Positions 17,788-27,265 of a stretch of 64,000 nt of DNA are shown here, one piece after another. The notes below the pieces were generated by a model that did not search any database, was not told the origin of the DNA, and was given only the letters and a program-made list of their open reading frames with translations. The DNA is from Marinomonas rhizomae (lineage in GTDB: Bacteria > Pseudomonadota > Gammaproteobacteria > Pseudomonadales > Marinomonadaceae), in contig NZ_QNSE01000004.1 of NCBI RefSeq assembly GCF_003315485.1, positions 186,001 through 250,000 on the forward strand, given 5' to 3'. Numbering within the stretch: the stretch's first letter is position 1; each line of letters begins with the position of its first letter. Made by a program: the position numbers and the translations under genes.

Positions 17788-20676
17788 TTACTGCCAAATT
17801 TCAACTCTATTACGCCCTTGTTCTTTTGCTTTATATAAAGCCTGGTCGGCAAGTCGAAGTAAATCGGAATAATTGTCAACTTGATGAGAAAACGCAACAC
17901 CCATACTGACAGTCATGGTTAAGTCGGGTGCTATATCATTGTAGTCACAAGTTTCAATGCTATGACGTAGATTTTCGCAATAAGCGGTCACATCGCCTTC
18001 ACTCATTTCTTTAATCATTAAGGTAAACTCTTCACCACCCCAACGAGCTGTGTGCACTTTTTTACCTGCAAGGCTACGTAACTTGGCAGCGAGAGATTTA
18101 ATGGCTTTATCTCCAATTAGGTGGGAGTAGTGATCATTGATTTTTTTAAAGTGGTCAATGTCCATAATAACTAAAGCGAGAGTGATGTTATTTTCCTTGG
18201 CTTTAATAAAGGCTTCACTAAGCCATTTATCGAAAGCTCGTCTATTTGGTAGATGAGTTAACTCATCTTCATTAGCTTGACGCTGGAAGTCTTTTGATTG
18301 CTGGCGTAATTCATAGGTTTGTTTTTCAACCAATGCTTTGAGCTTTAGTTCACTTTTTTGTAGTCGTTGTAAGCGCCATTTTATAATGCCAAATAACAGG
18401 ATTAGAACGAAGACTACTAAGCCTATCTGTACTTCTAGACGTTGCCAGAAGTGAGGTAAAATAGTGAATTTATAAATCTGATCCGCGTTATTCCAATCGC
18501 TATACGGATAACGAGCACTAACAAGAAATTGGTAGCTTCCTGGTTCTAAATTGGTGTATTCAGCAATCGTATTTTTGCCTCTCGAAGCCCAATTTTCTTC
18601 AAAGCCGACTAGCTTTGTTCTATATTCAATGCGGGATGACAAAATATATCCCAAGCCCGCATAGTTAAATATCACCCGATTTGTACCAGCAGGTAATATG
18701 TTTTGTTGAGTGTTTGAAAGCTCGACGCCATCGACCACTATGGATTCTATAGAGATAGGTAGACGTGCCGTATTTTTCTGCGAGATAGTTGAGCTGTCTA
18801 TCATGGCAACGCCTTTCGCGGTAGCAAACCATAGCTTGCCATTGTCCATGGCCACGGCGGCAGGATTGGAGCCTCCATTTGCTTGCGCACTAGCTAAGCC
18901 ATCGCTTTCAGTAAAATGCTCAAATGCTATTGTGTTCTGGCGACCATCAGCCACCGCATGAGCAGCATTATAATCTATTCGCCAAATGCCGCGATTACTG
19001 GTCAGCCAGAGACCATTGGTACCATCGAAAATTACTTGGAATAGTTTATCAATCGGCAATCCAGAGCGTCGACCAACTAAGCCTAACTGAGCATTTTTTT
19101 GGTCATAACGAATTAGTCCGCGATCGGTAGCAATCCATACATAACCTTTTTCCATCCAGAAACCAAAGGCGTATTCTGCGTTTTCAATATTGTGGATAGG
19201 AACCAATTCAAAACCGTTTGCCGTTAATTTAGCAACCCCAACTCCGGTTCCTACCCAAACCTGGCCTAAGTCATCTTCTGCTAATGCCATAATATAATTG
19301 TCAGGCAGGCCATCGTTGCGGGTAAAAATTTTCTGTTGACCAGAAGCATTTTTTTGAACAAGACCGTTCGTAGTACCGATCCATAAATTACCGTGGCTAT
19401 CGTCTAAAATAGCTCTCACTTCATCAGTGGGTAATCCTTTTTTATGGTCGAGTATAGGGATGAGCTGTTGGTCTTTCCAAAGCATGAGACCTTTTAAGTA
19501 AGTGCCTACCCAAACCCCGCCGTCATGTCGCTTAGCAAAACTAAGAACCGACACTGGGCTGCTATTATTCGCTTGAGCATTCTGGGCAATCCCTTGATCT
19601 ATAAGGCTGAGTCCTTCGCTTGACCCCACCAATACGGACTTATTATCAATATTAATAACACTGCGGACGTAATTACCAACGAGCCTGCGTTTTTTTGTCC
19701 AAGTTGTAAAAGGAGCCTTGCGCAGACGCATTAAACCGCCATTAGTGCCAATCCAAATACTGCCTTCTAAATCTTCTAATATCGACAACACTCGATTATT
19801 CGGCAAACCAGATTGAGTATCTAACCTTTCTATTTGATTGTTACTGAATCTAACCACACCATTTTTTATTGTGCCTAACCACAGGTTATGTTCATCGTCT
19901 TCCATCAAAGTCGTAATCGCTTCTCCTGCTAGACTAGGGTGCAATAACGTGGCTCGTTTATCGCCAATAATGTAGGCACCTCTTTCGGTCGCCACCAACA
20001 TTTGTCCATTATGTGTTTCTAGAATGGCGTAAACATGCAGTTCAGGAAGGTTGTAGCGTGCTAACACTTCTTGTTTGTTGTTGCCATTAAGCTGGAATAA
20101 GCCTTTGTTCGTTGTTGCCCAGATTCTGCCTTTACTGTCTTCTAGCAATCGATTAGCACTTATATTCTGCAAGGCCCAATTTTCTTTGCTAACACTATTT
20201 TCAAGACTCGATTTAGGTCGGTGGAGCACTCCTAATCCTTCTACGGCTATCCAAAGGTCGCCAGAACTGTCTTTAAGTATGTTATTCACCATACTAGGAG
20301 CGGTCAGTTGTGGCTGCCAGTTATTTCCTTGGCGGTACGTTATTCCGCCACGAACACCAGCAATCCACAGGCCGTTGTTGGTATCAGATACGAGTGTGCG
20401 GGTTCCTGAATCAAGAATCCCTGTTTTTGACGAACGCTCATAAAAGCGAAATTCACGACCATTGTAACGAGCGACACCTTCCCAAGTAGCGAACCATAAA
20501 TAACCGTCAGAAGTTTGAGCTATGGCATTGATACTATTGTGTGGAAGTCCTTCATGAGTAGACCAAGTGTCTTTGAAATAGTCGGTGAGGGGAATGGTCG
20601 TGCTCGCATGAGCTAGAGTAAACGCGTATAACAGCACTACTCCAATGATTATTTTTGACGAATGAATAAGCGTCAT
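17788..20676 (-). CDS. Two-component-propeller/YYY membrane diguanylate cyclase
   Basis: 962 aa. A signal peptide (to about residue 25) is followed by a long series of Reg_prop propeller repeats of the type DGYLWFATWEGVARYNG or NNLWLGTIKNGVVRF, a YYY domain (about 660-745), one membrane segment (VQIGLVVFVLILLFGIIKW, about 750-768), a short coiled coil and a GGDEF domain with active-site GGEEF near residue 880. It should sense a periplasmic ligand and make cyclic di-GMP. No RxxD inhibitory site is seen five residues before GGEEF, so product inhibition by that site is unlikely. Confidence 0.92.
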   Translation of the reverse strand: MTLIHSSKIIIGVVLLYAFTLAHASTTIPLTDYFKDTWSTHEGLPHNSINAIAQTSDGYLWFATWEGVARYNGREFRFYERSSKTGILDSGTRTLVSDTNNGLWIAGVRGGITYRQGNNWQPQLTAPSMVNNILKDSSGDLWIAVEGLGVLHRPKSSLENSVSKENWALQNISANRLLEDSKGRIWATTNKGLFQLNGNNKQEVLARYNLPELHVYAILETHNGQMLVATERGAYIIGDKRATLLHPSLAGEAITTLMEDDEHNLWLGTIKNGVVRFSNNQIERLDTQSGLPNNRVLSILEDLEGSIWIGTNGGLMRLRKAPFTTWTKKRRLVGNYVRSVINIDNKSVLVGSSEGLSLIDQGIAQNAQANNSSPVSVLSFAKRHDGGVWVGTYLKGLMLWKDQQLIPILDHKKGLPTDEVRAILDDSHGNLWIGTTNGLVQKNASGQQKIFTRNDGLPDNYIMALAEDDLGQVWVGTGVGVAKLTANGFELVPIHNIENAEYAFGFWMEKGYVWIATDRGLIRYDQKNAQLGLVGRRSGLPIDKLFQVIFDGTNGLWLTSNRGIWRIDYNAAHAVADGRQNTIAFEHFTESDGLASAQANGGSNPAAVAMDNGKLWFATAKGVAMIDSSTISQKNTARLPISIESIVVDGVELSNTQQNILPAGTNRVIFNYAGLGYILSSRIEYRTKLVGFEENWASRGKNTIAEYTNLEPGSYQFLVSARYPYSDWNNADQIYKFTILPHFWQRLEVQIGLVVFVLILLFGIIKWRLQRLQKSELKLKALVEKQTYELRQQSKDFQRQANEDELTHLPNRRAFDKWLSEAFIKAKENNITLALVIMDIDHFKKINDHYSHLIGDKAIKSLAAKLRSLAGKKVHTARWGGEEFTLMIKEMSEGDVTAYCENLRHSIETCDYNDIAPDLTMTVSMGVAFSHQVDNYSDLLRLADQALYKAKEQGRNRVEIWQ

Positions 20677-21070
20677 TTTTCCCTCATATTTAACAGATTA
20701 GCAACATCGATCGTTGATGTTTTTATTATGAATTCATTCTAAGGGCAGGTAATAACGTACCTTAGTAAATAGGCATTATTTTACCATAAAGAATTTTAAT
20801 GAATTGTTTCCAAATGTTACTGAAAAGCACGGATTGTTCTTGAAAATGATGCTTTTTAAGTCGAATTCAAGAATTGTTGCAGAACGACTGTGATAGTTTT
20901 CTTTTGCTATAAATAATACTTATAGGTTTACCTAATAAGTGAGGCACTAATAGAGGGAGATTTACCTCACATAGAAAATGAATGAGCAAGAAAAGCAAGC
21001 GAGTTATATATGGAAAGTAAGAGACAGGGAGTAATATTTGCCCTGTCCCTACATTATCTGGGAGGGAGGA
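20677..21070. other. Gene-free stretch between two leftward genes
   Basis: 394 bases without a convincing gene. It must hold the promoter of the propeller-GGDEF gene. A perfect seven-base stem GACAGGG/CCCTGTC (21023-21047) downstream of the M48 gene could stop its transcript, but no T run follows on that strand. Confidence 0.4.
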
Positions 21071-21877
21071 TTAGTAGCACTTAGCGCCTTTATTCTGAGC
21101 GATCAAGGCTTTATAAGTGGGCAGGTTGTTTGGCAAATTAGCCGTCAAATCTTTAATGCGATTAGCGTTAGATGGGTGAGTTGACATCAGTTCAGGTGTT
21201 TTACTTTCACCGCGTGCACTCATATTGCGCCATAACTGAACGCTTTCTCTTGGGTCGAAGCCGGCTTTTGCCATGTATTCTAAACCCAATAGGTCAGCTT
21301 CAGATTCATGAGAACGGCTAAAAGGTAAAATAATTCCGACCTGTGCTCCAAGCCCGAGAGCTTGGAAGATAGCAATTTTTTCTGGTGATTCCTCTCCGCT
21401 CAACTGGTAACCCAACGCCAAAGCTTGACTCGTCGCTAATTGAGTAGAAACACGCTCATTACCGTGTCGCGCAATGACATGTGCCAATTCATGGCCGACT
21501 ACCGCTGCTAACTGGGATTGATTGTCAGCCACTTTTAATAGACCAGTATAAACACCGACCTTATAACCCGGCAATGCAAAGGCATTTATCTGTTCGTCGT
21601 CAAATAATACGACTTCCCAGTCTTGTTTGCGGTATTTTTCAGGTAATACTGCAATCAATGAATCCGCCACACATTGCACTTGCTCACGTAACTTCGTATT
21701 CGACGACGACGGCGTTTCTTTCTTCATCTCGGTAAAGGATTGAACCCCCATTTCATTCATCTGACTGTCCGGTAGCACGGTAAACTGCTTGCGACCCGTA
21801 GGCGAAGAGCTACAGCCAACCATCACAACTAACGTCGCTGCCAGTGCTACCTTGAAAAAAATCTTTGTAAAGAACAT
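21071..21877 (-). CDS. M48 family metalloprotease, lipoprotein
   Basis: About 268 aa from the ATG of MFFTKIFFKVALAATL, preceded by AGGCGG; a longer frame to 21967 is unlikely because it would bury the signal peptide. The signal ends in a lipobox MVGC, so the protein is anchored in the outer or inner membrane facing the periplasm. The zinc motif HELAH lies in VVGHELAHVIARHGNE, with the third ligand Glu in SHESEADLLGLEYM. It resembles LoiP/YcaL-type periplasmic proteases of envelope quality control, without the TPR region of BepA. Confidence 0.92.
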   Translation of the reverse strand: MFFTKIFFKVALAATLVVMVGCSSSPTGRKQFTVLPDSQMNEMGVQSFTEMKKETPSSSNTKLREQVQCVADSLIAVLPEKYRKQDWEVVLFDDEQINAFALPGYKVGVYTGLLKVADNQSQLAAVVGHELAHVIARHGNERVSTQLATSQALALGYQLSGEESPEKIAIFQALGLGAQVGIILPFSRSHESEADLLGLEYMAKAGFDPRESVQLWRNMSARGESKTPELMSTHPSNANRIKDLTANLPNNLPTYKALIAQNKGAKCY

Positions 21878-22213
21878 CGTAAAACCGCCTAGAAAACTGC
21901 ATGGACTATTAAATAGGCTGTCATTATAAAGAAGGGATTTTGCGAGAAGCAAATGCTGCTTAATCATTTGTTAGGCGTTGTCAGGGCTGGGATAGATATC
22001 GGTCAGTATTAGGTAAGTTAAGTATGAGGTTCTAAAATGCATTATTAATCGTTTTATTATGTTATTCATGACTTGCTAAAAAGAGTAAACGATTCTTTAC
22101 AATACTAATCTTTGCTTTGAGTTAGGCTTCTGTAATGCTCTGGACTAAGATTACGTCGTTTAATTCTAAGGAAAGAAATTAAAGTATCGAAAGTGAGAGG
22201 TACATAATGGATT
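21878..22213. promoter_or_regulatory. Divergent intergenic region, M48 protease and GGDEF gene
   Basis: 336 bases between divergent starts, AT-rich, with no coding signal I trust. GAGAGG at 22195-22200 precedes an ATG at 22207 that opens only a 12-codon frame overlapping the GGDEF gene start; this could be coincidence or a short upstream ORF. Confidence 0.35.
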
Positions 22214-24454
22214 TTGTTTCCGCAATACAAGCTTTGGTTGAGTAATACCTTGAGGTCATTACAAACTGAATTTCTTCATCTTATCTTGTTGCTTTTTGCG
22301 ACGGCATTATTGTGCTTGTCGGCCAACGTATTTGCGCAAGATGTGAATTTAGATGACGGTTGGGAATACGCATGGGGAGATTCTCCGTTTGACTCTGACG
22401 GCGTGCCCTTATGGACTAAAAACGATCAATTAGTTGATTGGCAGCCCATTGCTTTTCCGTCTGATCCACCAGCGCGTGGCGCTCACCACAATGTTTGGTT
22501 TCGCATAACTCTCCCGCAACATGTTTATAGAGATCCCGTATTTTACACCTCCAGCATCGATTTATTAGCGGAAGCGTATTTGGATGGGAAGCTTATTTAT
22601 AAACATGGTCAGTTAGATCAAGATGGCGCTGGTATATTTGCGGGTTGGCCTTGGCATATGGTCATTTTACCTGAAAACTTTGCTGGTCAAACGTTGTATT
22701 TCCGCGTGTATTCAAACTACATAAATATTGGCTTTTGGGGAGAGCGAAAGCTCGCTGAACGAGTTGATGTACTAAAACAAATTACTAAAGAATCATTGCA
22801 GGGATTGATTGTCGCAGGGGTGACCATTTTTATTGCGCTGATGGCGGCTATTTTTGCCATGCTTAAGGGTCAACGCCGGCAATTTATGAATGTATGTCTA
22901 TTTTCTCTTGCGGCAGCCGGCTTGGTGTTGGGAGACATCCCAGCAATGAAGCTTGTTTGGGATCAGCCCTTACTTTGGAACTATATCGGAGCCTATGCGT
23001 ATTTTTTACTGCCGATTCCAATGTTTATGCTGTTGGCTGAGTGGTTATCAGATGCGGGGTTAGAGGTCCGTCATTTTCAATGGCTATGGCGTGCCCATCT
23101 TGTGTTTTTGTTAGTCGCAGCAATCGGGAGTGTTTTTGGTGTTCTTCACCTTACTCAGCTTTACCCAGCATTTGATGGGATGTTTATTGTTAGCTTATTC
23201 CTGCTTGTAGTATCGGTTTTATTGGTGTTCAAGCGTGTTCGTTTGGAGCAAAAATTACTTATCCTAGCTTACTTTGGTTTTTGCGCTGTCATGATGCTCG
23301 ATATGGCCGTTGCCCATAATTGGATATCGTGGAGTTCTATCCCTGTTTCTAGTGGTGCGCTGCTATTTTCAGTAGCGATAATTGGTTTGTCTTTTAACCA
23401 CTATTTGTCGACCCAAAGACGATTAGCGAAGCTGAATATATCTCTAGAATCGGAAGTTATTGAACGTACCGAGCAACTTAGCGCTATCGCAAAGCAAGAA
23501 GCATTGCGTGCCAATGGTTTGTTATTTCAGCAGGAAAAGCTTGAAATGGTTAGTGATGTCATTTTTGATCTAGAAAGTTGCCATACACTAGAAGTGGGAA
23601 TTGAAAAGATAGCTAATAGGATTGAGGCACTTTGTGTACCTTTCTCTGGCGTGTTTAGTATGGCGGTTCCTGATGGATGGAAAAGGGTGCATTGTTGGGG
23701 GTATGAAATTGATTCGCCGTCGTTTGATAATACCGCGCTGACCAAGGCAAAGTTTAATAATGAACAAGGCATTTTTCCATTTAGAATTATGAATCAGCAA
23801 GGTACTGTTCGTTATGTTGCGTTACTGCAAGTTCATGCAACAGAGATGCTTAATGGTTACCCCATAGAGCACTTCATGAAACTCTTAAAACGAGCAGTAG
23901 AAAAAATAAATATTACCTTAGCAAATATTGCGTTACGTGAAGAATTACAGCGCTTTTCTTATGAAGATGAACTTACAGGGTTAAAAAATCGACGTTTTTT
24001 CTCCGAGGTGATGGAGCATGAAATTGCAGTAGCGGAACAAAATCAATCGCCCTTGTCTCTACTGATTTGTGATATCGACTACTTTAAAACCTTCAACGAT
24101 ACTTATGGCCATCCTGCTGGTGATGCAGCACTGAAAACACTAGCCGCTCTGTTAGAGCAATTTTTCCATGATGGGAATATTGTTTGTCGGTTGGGAGGGG
24201 AAGAATTTGTCGTGGTTATTCCTAAAGTAAAAGGTGAAGACTGCCTACAAAAAGCCGAGCAACTAAGGGGTGCCGTTGAAAAAACACAAATACAATATGA
24301 AGGGTATTTGCTCGAAAATATTACTATCTCTATTGGTATCTCAAGCTGGCCAGAGCTAACGCCAGATCCGCGACAACTATTTCAACAAACAGACTCGGCC
24401 TTGTATCAAGCCAAAGAAAATGGCCGCAACTGCATTCGCTTGGCAGAAAAGTAG
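22214..24454 (+). CDS. 7TM-DISM-type membrane diguanylate cyclase
   Basis: 746 aa using TTG at 22214; TTG codons at 22238 and 22250 are alternatives, since no in-frame ATG precedes the signal peptide (ends near FAQD). The extracytoplasmic part (about 40-185) looks like a 7TMR-DISMED2 jelly-roll domain (WFRITLP, YLDGKLIYKHG), followed by seven membrane segments (about 195-395), a coiled linker and GGDEF with GGEEF near residue 661. RxxD is absent before GGEEF. It should couple a ligand or envelope signal to cyclic di-GMP. Confidence 0.9.
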   Translation: MFPQYKLWLSNTLRSLQTEFLHLILLLFATALLCLSANVFAQDVNLDDGWEYAWGDSPFDSDGVPLWTKNDQLVDWQPIAFPSDPPARGAHHNVWFRITLPQHVYRDPVFYTSSIDLLAEAYLDGKLIYKHGQLDQDGAGIFAGWPWHMVILPENFAGQTLYFRVYSNYINIGFWGERKLAERVDVLKQITKESLQGLIVAGVTIFIALMAAIFAMLKGQRRQFMNVCLFSLAAAGLVLGDIPAMKLVWDQPLLWNYIGAYAYFLLPIPMFMLLAEWLSDAGLEVRHFQWLWRAHLVFLLVAAIGSVFGVLHLTQLYPAFDGMFIVSLFLLVVSVLLVFKRVRLEQKLLILAYFGFCAVMMLDMAVAHNWISWSSIPVSSGALLFSVAIIGLSFNHYLSTQRRLAKLNISLESEVIERTEQLSAIAKQEALRANGLLFQQEKLEMVSDVIFDLESCHTLEVGIEKIANRIEALCVPFSGVFSMAVPDGWKRVHCWGYEIDSPSFDNTALTKAKFNNEQGIFPFRIMNQQGTVRYVALLQVHATEMLNGYPIEHFMKLLKRAVEKINITLANIALREELQRFSYEDELTGLKNRRFFSEVMEHEIAVAEQNQSPLSLLICDIDYFKTFNDTYGHPAGDAALKTLAALLEQFFHDGNIVCRLGGEEFVVVIPKVKGEDCLQKAEQLRGAVEKTQIQYEGYLLENITISIGISSWPELTPDPRQLFQQTDSALYQAKENGRNCIRLAEK

Positions 24455-24499
24455 AGCTGGCTATTGTCAGGAAAGGTTTTAAGTGATAAAAATATTCTC

Positions 24500-24574
24500 A
24501 TGAACTCTTTATTTGATTTTTTTCAATACAGCGCCTCTACCACCACGACCACCACAAGGTTGTTTGGAGGGTAA
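24500..24574 (+). CDS. Threonine-rich attenuator leader peptide, 24 aa
   Basis: MNSLFDFFQYSASTTTTTTRLFGG followed by TAA, described here by its six consecutive threonine codons (24539-24556: ACC ACC ACG ACC ACC ACA). It lies between the GGDEF gene and a threonyl-tRNA synthetase paralogue, directly ahead of a hairpin with a T run. This is the layout of ribosome-mediated attenuation as in thr and his leaders. The leader ribosome site is weak (AAGTGA region). Confidence 0.8.
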   Translation: MNSLFDFFQYSASTTTTTTRLFGG

Positions 24575-24627
24575 CTGCTATTAGATAAAAAAAGCCCTCT
24601 GAGCGAATCGCCAGGGGTTTTTTTTTA
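24566..24627 (+). promoter_or_regulatory. Transcription attenuator: terminator and competing helix
   Basis: The terminator is formed by A7-GCCCT (from 24587) against AGGGG-T9 (to 24627). GGAGGG at 24566-24571, spanning the last leader codons, can pair with CCCTCT at 24594-24599 and so capture the left terminator arm. A ribosome stalled on the Thr codons leaves GGAGGG free (antitermination); one that reaches the stop covers it (termination). In addition CTCTGAGCGAA (24597-24607) is complementary over 11 bases to TTCGCTCAGAG at 24646-24656, giving a second alternative helix. Confidence 0.7.
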
Positions 24628-24689
24628 TGTCTATTTCTTGTTGTTCGCTCAGAGTATTTTCACTAAAAATCTTTCATTAGGAGAAGGAT

Positions 24690-25877
24690 ATGAAAACTCA
24701 TCGCGAACTCGCGGAACAGCTCGACTTATTCCATTCAGAACAACAAGCACCTGGGATGTTATTTTGGCATCCCAATGGCTGGTATTTGTTTCAAAATATA
24801 CAAGAACATATGCGACGCTGTTATCGTCAATATGGCTTCAAAGAAGTGCGTACACCTCAGTTAATGAAAAAAGAGTTGTGGCATATCTCCGGTCATATGG
24901 ATATGTATGCTCAAGACATGTTCTTTGGTGGCGAGCAAAATGGCGATCAAGAATACGCCCTAAAGCCGATGTCTTGTCCTGCCCATATACTCATGTATAA
25001 GCGCGGCGTACACAGCTACCGAGACTTACCGCTGAAGCTATTTGAATTTGGTTTAGTGCATCGTAACGAATCGTCCGGCTCATTAAATGGTTGTTTAAGG
25101 TTAAGGCAGTTTACTCAAGATGATGCTCATGTTTTTTGCGCGTGGTCTCAGGTGAAGCAGGAAGTTGGTCAGTTTCTTCAACGGGCAAAACAAATTTATA
25201 GCGACTACGGCTATCAAGCTCTAGAAGTAAAAATCTCTACACAACCAGAGCAAGCGTTAGGCGACGATGCATCGTGGCGACGTGCGGAAGAGATACTTAA
25301 AGAAGCTTGTCAGGCAGAAAGAGTCCCTTTTGATATTCAAATAGGTGAAGGCGCGTTTTATGGGCCAAAAATTGAACTGGCATTACAAGACGCCATGGGC
25401 CGGATTTGGCAATGCGGAACAATACAACTGGACTTCAACTTACCAGATCGTTTCGAACTGGAATTCGATAATGAACAGGGCGAAGGAGAGCAGCCAATTA
25501 TCTTACATCAAGCGGTTTATGGCTCGATAGAGCGCTGGATCGGTATATTGCTCGAAGTTTCGCAAGGCGTACTGCCCGAATGGATACATCCGCAGCCCGT
25601 GGCAATAGTCACAGTTAACGATTCCGTTTTAGACTACGCCAAACACATACGAGCAGATCTAGAACAACAAGGCATAAACGTCTTGTGTGAATTTGGCGAT
25701 CATTCCGTTGGCCGCAAAATAAAGCGCAGCTTTGAACTCAAAATTCCCAACATCGTCATAATAGGAGAGCAAGAAGCCCAAGCAGGAAAACTAACAATCC
25801 GCAGAGGGAAACATATTGACATGATCAACAAGGAAGAACTGGTTTCCTTTCTAAAAGCCAAGCAAAACCTAAGATAA
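24690..25877 (+). CDS. Short threonyl-tRNA synthetase paralogue (no TGS or editing domain)
   Basis: 395 aa against about 640 for bacterial ThrRS. It starts at KTHRELAEQLDLFHSEQQAP, equal to the start of the catalytic domain of E. coli ThrRS, and runs through the class II core to the anticodon-binding domain. Zinc ligands are conserved: Cys in MSCPAH, His in QDDAHVFC, His in ILHQAVYGS. Motif 2 (HRNESSGSLNG) and motif 3 (GSIERWIGILLE) are intact, so aminoacylation is plausible, but Ser-tRNA(Thr) proofreading by the N2 domain is absent. GGAGAAGG precedes the ATG. It is controlled by a Thr-codon attenuator, so it is probably induced by threonine or charged tRNA(Thr) shortage. Confidence 0.9.
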   Translation: MKTHRELAEQLDLFHSEQQAPGMLFWHPNGWYLFQNIQEHMRRCYRQYGFKEVRTPQLMKKELWHISGHMDMYAQDMFFGGEQNGDQEYALKPMSCPAHILMYKRGVHSYRDLPLKLFEFGLVHRNESSGSLNGCLRLRQFTQDDAHVFCAWSQVKQEVGQFLQRAKQIYSDYGYQALEVKISTQPEQALGDDASWRRAEEILKEACQAERVPFDIQIGEGAFYGPKIELALQDAMGRIWQCGTIQLDFNLPDRFELEFDNEQGEGEQPIILHQAVYGSIERWIGILLEVSQGVLPEWIHPQPVAIVTVNDSVLDYAKHIRADLEQQGINVLCEFGDHSVGRKIKRSFELKIPNIVIIGEQEAQAGKLTIRRGKHIDMINKEELVSFLKAKQNLR

Positions 25878-25909
25878 AAGGAGCAAATTATGACCAGTGA
25901 AACCAGATA

Positions 25910-25936
25910 GGCTGCCAAGTAATTGGCGGCCTTTTT
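25910..25936 (+). terminator. Rho-independent terminator after ThrRS-like gene
   Basis: GGCTGCCAA pairs with TTGGCGGCC around GTAA and is followed by five T. Confidence 0.85.
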
Positions 25937-26009
25937 CGTTATTGGGTTTGTTAAACAGTGGAGTGGTATCGAAATGTTTGCTGTGGTCGCATACGATCTA
26001 AAAGCGAAT

Positions 26010-26095
26010 TTTTGGTTGCTTTTTGGGCGCTAGCAAAAAGTTACACGCCCAGCGGGGCGGAATAAAGGTCGGGAATACAAAGCATTCGAATGGAA
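26010..26095 (+). repeat. Dispersed intergenic repeat A, copy 1
   Basis: About 86 bases with a core (TTACACGCCCAGCGGGGCGG and the next 40 bases) almost identical to 27931-28017. Part of the otherwise gene-free stretch between the ThrRS-like gene and the VC0807-family gene. No coding role. Confidence 0.7.
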
Positions 26096-26234
26096 CCCAA
26101 GAAAAGGTAGAAGGATGAAATCCTCAAAACCTCTGGCACTTCAGCGAAAAATAATTGTCTATTCACTCACATGAGCATTTTTCCTTTATGATAGTCACCA
26201 ATTAGCATTTGAATCGAAGTTGGAACCCGAAATT

Positions 26235-26930
26235 ATGAATAACACTCCTGAACACAAGCCACGCCCGATGGTTGATCTTATTGTTAGTGTCATCTTACCG
26301 TCGTTAATTTTAATGAAGTTAAGTGGTGAAGATAAGTTAGGTACTAGCGGAGGTTTGATTGCAGCGCTGGCGCTTCCTCTTGGTTGGGGGCTTTTTGAGT
26401 TAGTCAGGTATCGAAAATTCAACTTCATCGCTTTGTTAGGGTTGGTGAGTGTATTACTGACGGGCAGCATTGGTTTGTTTGAATTGGACAATAAATGGCT
26501 GGCTATCAAGGAAGCAGCCATACCTGCGATTATCGGGGTTGGCGTTTTAGTATCGACGTTCACGCCTTATCCTTTGGTGCGAGCTATGTTTTTCAATGCG
26601 GCGATCATGGATGTTGATACTATTAAGCAGAAATTAGAAGAGAACAACAGCACGGCTATGTTTGAAAATCGTCTAATTAAAGCCACGTACTTTATTGCGG
26701 GTTCTTTTGCTTTCTCCGCGACAATGAATTACGTCTTGGCTAAATGGATCGTCACTAGCCCAGCGGGAACCGAAGCCTTTAATGAAGAACTAGGGCAAAT
26801 GACCTTATACAGCTATCCAATGATCGCCATTCCATCGATGATCATGCTAATGGCAATATTTTACTATCTATGGCGCAGTATCCAAAAAGCCACCGGATTG
26901 AAACTAGAAGACTTAATCGTTAAGAAATAG
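26235..26930 (+). CDS. VC0807 family integral membrane protein
   Basis: 231 aa from ATG at 26235; a TTG five codons earlier is less likely. About six membrane segments, beginning PRPMVDLIVSVILPSLILMK and ending before a short basic tail. The family is widespread and uncharacterised, sometimes annotated as septation-protein-like; no function is claimed. It is flanked by repeats on both sides and appears monocistronic. Confidence 0.75.
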   Translation: MNNTPEHKPRPMVDLIVSVILPSLILMKLSGEDKLGTSGGLIAALALPLGWGLFELVRYRKFNFIALLGLVSVLLTGSIGLFELDNKWLAIKEAAIPAIIGVGVLVSTFTPYPLVRAMFFNAAIMDVDTIKQKLEENNSTAMFENRLIKATYFIAGSFAFSATMNYVLAKWIVTSPAGTEAFNEELGQMTLYSYPMIAIPSMIMLMAIFYYLWRSIQKATGLKLEDLIVKK

Positions 26931-26940
26931 CACCGTCCCT

Positions 26941-27265
26941 AAGGTCGGGGTCAGAGCAAAAATAGGCTAAACATGATCGGCAACTTTTGCAGATCAATAA
27001 GTGTTTTTGGTATCTTTAGCTCATCAAAGAAAACTATTTCTTGATCTGACCCCGACCATTCTTCGACCATTCTTGGTCTCTTAGTCTACGTTGTCGGGCT
27101 AAAGCCGCGACCTACAAAAACCAATACAAACCAATCACTTGTAGGTCGGCATTTATGCCGACAAAAAACTTTAGCACAACAAATTACGTCTTGTTGGGCT
27201 GTGATCAAAAAGGGATTCGATCCCTTAGTATTTCGAGCATCCGGTCAATACAGGCTCAAACGATT
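26941..27265 (+). repeat. Composite intergenic repeat B, unit 1
   Basis: 325-bp unit, repeated immediately downstream. It has a hairpin-forming half bounded by GGTCGGGGTCAGA (26943-26955) and its exact complement TCTGACCCCGACC (27045-27057), then a REP-like half with GTCGGGCTAAAGCCGCGACC and CTTGTAGGTCGGCATTTATG. Confidence 0.8.

Noticed and set aside
24638-25000. Plus-strand open frame overlapping the ThrRS-like gene.
   Set aside because: Out of frame with a clear catalytic domain in the other frame; composition not protein-like.
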